NCBI GenBank assembly: GCA_011032825.1
Contig: JAADJZ010000005.1
Location: 1,617,001-1,681,000, forward strand
DNA length: 64,000 nucleotides
Direction: 5' to 3'
Origin: Massariosphaeria phaeospora
Lineage: Eukaryota; Ascomycota; Dothideomycetes; Pleosporales
The notes below the pieces were generated by a model. It was not told where the DNA came from, ran no database searches, and saw only the letters and a program-made list of their open reading frames with translations. The position numbers were made by a program, and so were the translations under genes. Shown piece after piece: positions 57,936 through 64,000 of the stretch (position 1 is its first letter; each line of letters starts with the position of its first letter).

Positions 57936-58494
57936 CTATTTTTTTCTTTCTATGCTTCGTTCTCGAAGCTTCTTTTTGCTATGCTAAAAGCTTTTTCTTC
58001 TAACAGTACTACACAACGTTTTAACTTTGCAATATTTATTAACTTGTTTAGAAACATTATGCCTGTTGCTTGCTAAAGCTGTTGTTTTGCAGGCTTAGTT
58101 TGCAAAGTGCATGTTTGTTTAAAACAGTGTAATAAGTATAATCGTCAAAATTTTAAAAACTGTAATATTTGGATTTTAGAAAATAAATAAGTGCTTATTT
58201 GTCAAGAGCGCGAGCGTCTTTAGGCTTAGCTAGAAGTAGTAAAGAAAGAAGCGGCAGAAGTTAAGCAGGCGCTGCGCGAAAACGCAAAGCGTGCAGCAAA
58301 AGCTATCGCAGTTAAAAAAGCAAGCATTTCATTGCTAGAATAGCAAGAAGCGACTGCGAGTTTTTCTAATAGTCTAGCGATGTCTCTTTTTACCTAAAGT
58401 GCGTTGAATAGTCTTAGTAACAAAGTGTAAAAAAGCGACGTTCTATTGTACTTAACTAGTTTTAACAATACTGTGCTAGAATCTAGTAGCAGTT

Positions 58495-58821
58495 CGTAAA
58501 GTTTGTGTTTAGTTCTTATGTGTTTTCGCTGTCTAGGTAGCTTAACTACTTAACTAGGTATTCTTCTTAGTTGTCTATAACTTAGTGTGCGATAATTTTC
58601 TTAACTTTAAATTTGTTTTTTTTTTTGGTTTTATAGCGAAAGGTTCGCTGGAGTAGCGTTTGTAGGTTAGCTAGTTCTAACAAGAATTTGTAGAATACTA
58701 AGTAGATCTTTGCGTCTTTAAGCAAGTTTAATTTGTAATTAACTAAGCTTCGTTGTTTTGATATTAAAAATAGTTTAACTTTGACGTTGTCTAGTTTCTT
58801 GCTTAGTTGTTTTGTGCGCAA
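58495..58821 (-). pseudogene. Integrase C-terminus plus chromodomain
   Basis: The minus strand encodes LRTKQLSKKLDNVKVKLFLI and LNLLKDAKIYLVFYKFLLE, the GPY/F-like integrase end of fungal Gypsy elements. KKNKFKVKKIIAH follows, then after a stop VIDN-stop-EEYLVK-stop-LSYLDSENT. That is the chromodomain pattern (VEKIL..R....EYLVKW.GY...NTWE) with Trp and Gln codons turned to stops. Chromodomains direct integration to heterochromatin. Confidence 0.85.
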
Positions 58822-60634
58822 ATTCTTTGTAAAGAGATAAACTCTATCCCTTCTTTTTAGCTAAAGTGCTATTTTTTTGTTTTTAGTTAACATAAGAGAT
58901 GCTTTAGCGTTACGCTATCTTAAGTTTACTTTGTAGTAACTTATGTGTTTTTTTAAGTTTTTTTACTATTTTTGTAGCAGTCTTAGCTTTCGCGCTTAAA
59001 AACGTTTTTTTAAAAAAATATAAGTGTTTTTTGTAGTTCGCGTAGTAAAGTGTCTATTTTGTAAACTTTAACAACTTGTTGTTATATGCTAACTGTGCTA
59101 TTAGTAAAAGCTTTACTTAATTAGTTTGTTATTTATTGCTGTATATCCTTAGATATGTCTTTATAGTTTAATTTGTTCTTTTTGTTTGCTTATCTGTTTG
59201 TAGATAATACGCTGTTAATAGCTTGCGTTTCGTTCTAATTGCAGCTAACAAAGTTGTTTAATAGTTTAATGTAAAGAGCTTGTTTTTGTTACTAATAATC
59301 AATTTAAGTATTCTATAGTATCAAATAAGTTAATTTAAAAGAATAAATCCTAGTTGTTGCGCAGTGTACGTATTTTTAAAGAGTACTATTTTCGCGTACT
59401 TAGTAAATTAGTTAACTATAACTATAATAGCGTTGTAGGCTATTCCTATAGCAAGGTGCTTTAATAAAAGCAATTCTGTTACAAAATTTATAGAGATATT
59501 AGTTTAAAGCTTATTTAGTAGCTTTAGAGCCTGCATTTCTTCGTATTGTGCGTAGGTACTATATTTGTTCTTTTAATAGTTTGCACATTTTTTAACAATT
59601 GCAGTAACTTTGTTTTTTATTTTACTAAACTTGTAGTTTTGTTTAATAAGTTTTATTATTCTTGTAATTTTAAAGTAACTGTAAACTAGGTTATTGTAAT
59701 GTTGTTATATAATTGCTTCTTGCAATTTTTTTAAAACTATAATTGCGATCTTTAAGAGCACGTTTAGCATTTTAGCTAGTTTTAGTAATTTATCTTGGTT
59801 AACCTTAAGTATCGCAGTGTCAATAATTTTTTTTGTTTTAGCAATATTATGTTGTTAGCTAAGAGCGTTAGCTTTGCTATTGTTTTTTTCTAGTGTGTAC
59901 ACAATCTTGAACTTGTACTAGCCTAGCATTTCTAACTATCTAACTTATTTTTAGTTAAGTACTTTAGTAGTTGTAAAATTAACTAAGTTCTTGTAATCTG
60001 TAAATATTGTAAGTTTTAAGCAGCTTTTTACATATACTCTCTAATGCTATAAGCATGCAACAATAGCTAGCAGCTTTTTATTATACACGTTGTATTGTTT
60101 TTCAAGTCTTAAAAACTTGCGTAAGTAATAAGCAATAAAGTGATATTTGCTTTTGTGCAATTAACTAGCACATTTTTTTAGCGCAAGATCTAATGCGTTG
60201 GTTTTAAAGCGTAAAAGTTGTTTTGCTTAAAATATCTAAAAGCATAGTAAACTAATGCTTGCGTTTTTAAGCTGTTAGAAAGCTTTTTTTGCTTTTTTGC
60301 TTTATGCAAAGGCTATATCTTTTTGCGTAAGCTTTGTTAAAAGTATAGCAATTTTCAAGTAATTTTTAATAAACTGTTAGTTAAAGTTTAAAAACTTAAA
60401 AAAAAATTGTATTTCTTTAACGTTCTTAAGTTGTAGCTATTTTTTAACTACTTTAATTTTGTCTTTGCTTATGCGTACTTCGTTTGCTTTTACTACGTAT
60501 CTAAAAAATGCAACTTTGCGCTTGTAAAATTCGCACTTTTTTAGTTTAAGTTAAAAGTTAAACATGTTAAAGCACTTTAGCACTGTTTTAACATGTTTAA
60601 CATAGTTCTTTTAAGTTTTAAAATAAATAAAAAT

Positions 60635-60646
60635 GTTGTTTAAATA
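60635..60646 (-). pseudogene. Gypsy reverse-transcriptase active site, YLDD changed to YLNN
   Basis: On the minus strand VVAYLNNIFIY stands at the position of the family VAYLDDILIY, about 40 codons before KKCEFYK (family SKCEFH). Both metal-binding Asp residues are lost by G-to-A change. Confidence 0.85.
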
Positions 60647-62712
60647 GGCAACAACAAAGATATCTAAGTGCATTTTTAACACGTTGTTAATAAGCTTTTA
60701 AAAAGTTGCTAGAGCATTTGTAAGCTTAAATAGCATAACAGTGTATTTGTAATATTCGTATCTCGTTTAGAACGCTGTCTTTTATTCTTTAATTTTTTTA
60801 ATTTTAATAAAGTAGTAACTATTTTGTAAGTTAAGCGCTGTAAAAACTTTTGCGTAAAATAATCAATTCTGTAATTCTATAATATTTAGTAGAAAGTATT
60901 AATTTTTAACTATAATGTTGTTGAGCTTTTGATAGTTAACACATAGTTGTAGTACGCCGTTTTTCTTTAGTACAAAAATAATTAGGTATTTTGCAAGTAA
61001 CTGTAATAGTTGTATGTAACTTTTTTTTAAGTTATTTTTAATGTAATTGCAAAGTGTGCTTAACTCTTTTTTTAATAGTCTATAAATTAAGCTAAAAGTT
61101 AGTTGCTTTCTTTTTTGTAAAACGATTTTGTAGTTTTAAGTTTTATATTTTAGTAATGCTTTTGCATCTACTACTTTTTAAAAAAAATGTCTAAACTTTT
61201 TGTACTCGTAGAGTATTTCTAAAAGTGCGCTAATTTTGTTTTTTACTCTAACTTGTTAATCTAAAAGCTTTGAGTTGGTATTTGTTAAGTTGAACTTTTG
61301 TTTTTTAAAGCTGTCTTTTGTTAATGCAATTACGTTAATTGTTTTTTTATTTGCTATTAAACTTTGCTAATGCGTAGGCATAGTGTTAGAAGCGCTGTTT
61401 TTACAATACTCTAGTAAAAGCGTGTTCTTTCTCTAGTCAATCTAAGAATTGTGCTTTTTTAACTAAAAAAGTTTTAAAATAATGTCGTAGATAGCTAGTC
61501 TAAAGACGTTAAAAGCTAATTTTTTTTAGTATTGTTTGATGTGCAATAGTGCGTTACTTATTTTATATGTAACTACTAGTTGCGCTTGTATAAGCTATTC
61601 GTTAGCACTAGCAAGTAAATAAAGCTGTTGTTTCTTTAGTAAGTGTAAACTAGCTACAAATACTGCTTAAGTAAAAACAAAGTTATTTTAAGCTTCTGTG
61701 TTAATTAAGGCTTTTATTAAGTAACTGTTAAGCTTTACTAAAAGCTTAATCTGTTTTGCTAAGTTAATTACGTTAATCTATTTAACTTCAAAGTTAAGCG
61801 TTGCTAGCTTAAAAAAGAATTTATACTAAATTTGTTAGCTTTTTTAAAAGTTTAATGCTGTGCGCAGTTAGAGTGTAAGCAGGTTTGCTACTAAGCCTAA
61901 GTACAGTTATCGTTTACAAGCATTTGCATTGCGAGCAGTTTTACTAAGTTATTTTTTTTAAAAAAGTGCAATATGTTGCGTTTGTTTTATAAGTAGTATT
62001 CGCAAGTGTTGTTTTTGCAGTCAAACTACTTTTAAAAGCAGAATTAGCTTTTTTTTTTAAAGAACTATTCTGTGCTTTGCTTGTTAAAGTAATGAGTAAA
62101 ACAGTAGTTGTAAAAGCACACTATTTATAACATTTTCGCGTGTTCTAGATTTTAGTAGTCTAGATAGTACTGTAGTTTGTAAAAGTTCGCGTCGTTGCGT
62201 TTCTTTCTAAAGCATTGTCAAAATTCTCTTGCTACTTTATCGTGCTAGTGTTTTTTAGTAGCCAATTTGTTTAGATCTAAAAGTAAAATGTTTTCTTTAA
62301 AGCGTTTTGTTTTTTTGAGCTTTTAATAGATTCCTTGTTTGTTTTTTTTTGTAAGCTATTAGTTAAGCTTGTTAAAATATTTCTACACTGCTTCGTCGTA
62401 GTCGAGTACATTGTCTTAAAGTAAAGTGTTAAATTAATAGATTCTTCGTACTCGTTTTTTTTTAATAATCTAATCTTTATATTCTGTAGTATTTAGTGGG
62501 TTTAGTTGCTCGTCTAGCAACTTATATTCTTTGTTTATCAAAGAGTTAGTATCGTTGCAAAGCAATTTTCTTTTAGCTAAACTTGTTCTCTTAGGCAACT
62601 GTTCTTTCTAACTCTTAACATTTATAAAAGTAATTACTTTTTATTTTTTATTAATACTACTTGTAGTATTAGACAGTACGTTTAACTATTAAACAACTTT
62701 GTTTTTTTAGTA

Positions 62713-62754
62713 ACAGTTGCTAGAAATGTAGCTTAACTTGCTACAATTATAGCA
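62713..62754 (-). pseudogene. Gag zinc knuckle with His changed to Tyr
   Basis: Fourteen codons read CYNCSKLSYISSNC. The CX2CX4HX4C pattern is complete except that the His codon is TAC (from CAC) and a Gly codon is AGC (from GGC), both RIP-type transitions. Confidence 0.8.
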
Positions 62755-63560
62755 GGTTCTTGTTTCCTTGCTATACTTTAATTGTTTGTTAATTAGTTTG
62801 CTTTTGTTAAAGTTGTTAAGGTGCATAAGTTTGTATTTTTAAGCTAAGTTGTATACACTTGCTAGGCGTAAGTGTTAAGTTTGTACTCAACGCTAGCTAG
62901 TGTTAAGTATATAACTTTTATTGTTCTTTAGTGCGTAGAACTTTGCTTCGGCTCGCGTTTTAATCGCAAGTTTGTACAACTTATTATCGAAGCAGATTGA
63001 TTTTTTAATTAAGTTATTTAAAGTGTCTGTAGCTGCTCTAGAGCGCATTAGTTTTGCTTTAACATTATTTTTTAGCTTTTGCTTGTACATGCGCATAAGT
63101 GCTTTGTCGTTTTAGTTAGTTTAGATAGAGTACTGTTAAAACAGGTTAGCGTAGTTTTTAGCTAACTTAGTCTAGCGTATTTGTTAAATAGTTTTTTTTG
63201 CAATAGCGAGTTTGTTAGCGATTGCATAAAATTGTTGCAGCTTGTTTTTAAACACAGCGCGATTTTTGAACATGCGTGTAATTATGTTTTTATCGTTGTT
63301 GCTATTTAAGTACTTTTTTAAGTAAAGTTAAACTTACTTAAAAGCTGTTTTTTTTATGTAAAAAGCTATTAGAAATGCCTTGTTAACATTGTTAACGTAG
63401 TTATCTTCGAACTTAAAGAAAAAGTTAAACTAAAGTAACTAGTTCTTTAGCTTTAAGCAATCTTTATAGTAAAAGTTAAGCTTCGCTACTTTCGTACCGC
63501 TAGTGCGAGTATAAAAAAGAGTAGTTATTAAAGTATTACTTATCTTAAAGGTTTTCAATA

Positions 63561-64000
63561 TGTAACCGCTAAGCAGACTTAAAAGAGTTTTTTATTAGGC
63601 TTAAGTTAGTTCTTAAAGAATAAGTAAGTTTAATAAACTAAAAAGAGTTGTATAGCGTTTAATACTAAAGTAGTAGCAAGCTTCGTTCTGCAAAGAGTAT
63701 AAAAGTCAAAGTAAAAGTCAACTTAAGTAATTAAAATTGAAGACGATAAGCTATAAAAGTTTATCGTCTTGACTATATACGTAGGTGTGCTTTGTATAAT
63801 CTCTTTGCTTTTGCAAAGCTAACAGATTAATAAAAGCACTTTAATCTCTTGCTCTTAAGGTGCTACAAAGAGCGTAAGATTAAAGAAAGCATATAAAAAA
63901 GCTATGTTGTTAAGAGAAGTCTTTAGCTTACGTGCTAAGCTTACCTAAGGTATAGCCGTGCTCTGTTACCTTAAGCGCTAAGGTAAAAGCATTTTTTTCT
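63561..64000 (-). repeat. Chromovirus 5' LTR (cut by window end)
   Basis: It starts TGTAACCG at 63,561 and follows the other two LTR copies to the last base of the window; about 30 bases are missing. It is the upstream LTR for the minus-strand reading frames. Confidence 0.85.

Larger units (their letters stand above)
43190..64000. repeat. AT-rich, RIP-mutated transposon block
   Basis: Nearly 21 kb of very AT- and TpA-rich sequence with no intact gene. Every resolvable piece is a transposon remnant whose codons show C-to-T and G-to-A changes: Trp to stop, catalytic Asp to Asn, His to Tyr. This is the known outcome of repeat-induced point mutation in ascomycetes. The block continues past the window end. 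Confidence 0.9.
57464..64000 (-). mobile_element. Ty3/Gypsy chromovirus (RIP-inactivated, truncated by window end)
   Basis: LTRs at 57,464-57,935 and from 63,561 flank about 5.6 kb that read on the minus strand in gag-pol order. Gag remnant: 62,893-63,096 (TLNNLIKKSICFDNKLYKL). Gag zinc knuckle: 62,713-62,754 (CYNCSKLSYISSNC). Reverse transcriptase: YLNN for YLDD at 60,635-60,646, with LKKCEFYKRKVAF nearby. Integrase Cys/Tyr-rich finger: about 59,535-59,600. Integrase C-terminus and chromodomain: about 58,495-58,821. The order RT before integrase plus a chromodomain defines a Ty3/Gypsy chromovirus. All frames are broken by stops at former Trp and Gln codons. Confidence 0.88.

Noticed and set aside
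43190..64000. Mitochondrial insertion or bacterial contamination explaining the AT-rich block
   Set aside because: The block contains nuclear transposon ends, Copia and Gypsy domains and RIP-type changes throughout, and no mitochondrial genes.
43190..64000. Starship or other giant cargo-carrying element
   Set aside because: No DUF3435-type tyrosine recombinase or cargo gene is recognisable; all content is explained by smaller elements.
1..64000. tRNA, rRNA or other structured RNA genes
   Set aside because: I found no cloverleaf with A and B boxes or other recognisable RNA signature by eye; a covariance-model search would be needed to exclude them.

Overview
The window is nuclear DNA from a filamentous ascomycete (Pezizomycotina). 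Dothideomycetes-like is my guess; nothing in the sequence fixes the genus. The evidence is short introns of about 45-110 bp with GTATGT or GTAAGT donors and CTAAC-type branch sites, a typical euascomycete gene set (velvet factor, fungal rhodopsin-domain protein, kinesin-14, Psr1-type phosphatase), and an AT-rich repeat block whose damaged transposon genes show the changes expected from repeat-induced point mutation (RIP).

Region 1 (1-43,200) is a gene-bearing, GC-balanced to GC-rich arm. In order it holds: a short-chain dehydrogenase/reductase (+), a degenerate protein-kinase-like protein (-), a seven-helix rhodopsin-domain membrane protein (-), the PP1 regulator Sds22 (-), an NIF/FCP-type phosphatase of the Psr1 group (+), a Loa1/Vps66-like acyltransferase (+), a kinesin-14 motor (+), CTP synthase (-), a velvet regulator of the VelC type (-), a Bin3/MePCE-type RNA methyltransferase (+), a broken Ulp1-like protease gene (+), a DUF1349 protein (+), a secreted or cell-surface Cys-rich/Ser-Thr-rich protein (+), and a vacuolar Ppn2-like polyphosphatase (-). 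I joined exons by hand; almost all junctions are canonical and restore conserved family sequence. The main exception is one intron in CTP synthase that fits best as AT-AC. These are mostly independent housekeeping or regulatory genes. I see no secondary-metabolite cluster and no operon-like unit. Gene spacing is loose, with several gene-free stretches of 1-3 kb (notably 10.8-13.2, 26.96-30.25, 31.2-33.9 and 34.8-37.0 kb).

Region 2 (about 43,200-64,000) is an abrupt, very AT-rich block with no intact gene. I resolve it into a nested transposon graveyard: four pogo/Fot1-type DNA transposons (43,384-45,250; 45,747-47,598; 49,537-51,629; 56,175-57,463, the last cut by another element), two copies of a 325-bp MITE-like inverted-repeat unit, a solo LTR (48,850-49,322), a Ty1/Copia polyprotein remnant (to about 56,070), and a Ty3/Gypsy chromovirus (57,464 to beyond the window end) with both LTRs visible. 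Catalytic Asp codons have become Asn, Trp codons have become stops and a zinc-knuckle His has become Tyr, which is the RIP pattern, so all copies should be dead.

Most worth following: the probable AT-AC intron and 10-nt microexon of CTP synthase; the four pogo elements that share a TAACGT-type end followed by two tandem 17-bp motifs whose sequence differs between elements; the 325-bp MITE with a 62-nt near-perfect palindrome and 10-bp flanking duplications; and the Ulp1-like pseudogene next to a dispersed repeat that recurs at 5.46 kb. I did not find a convincing new multi-gene system.
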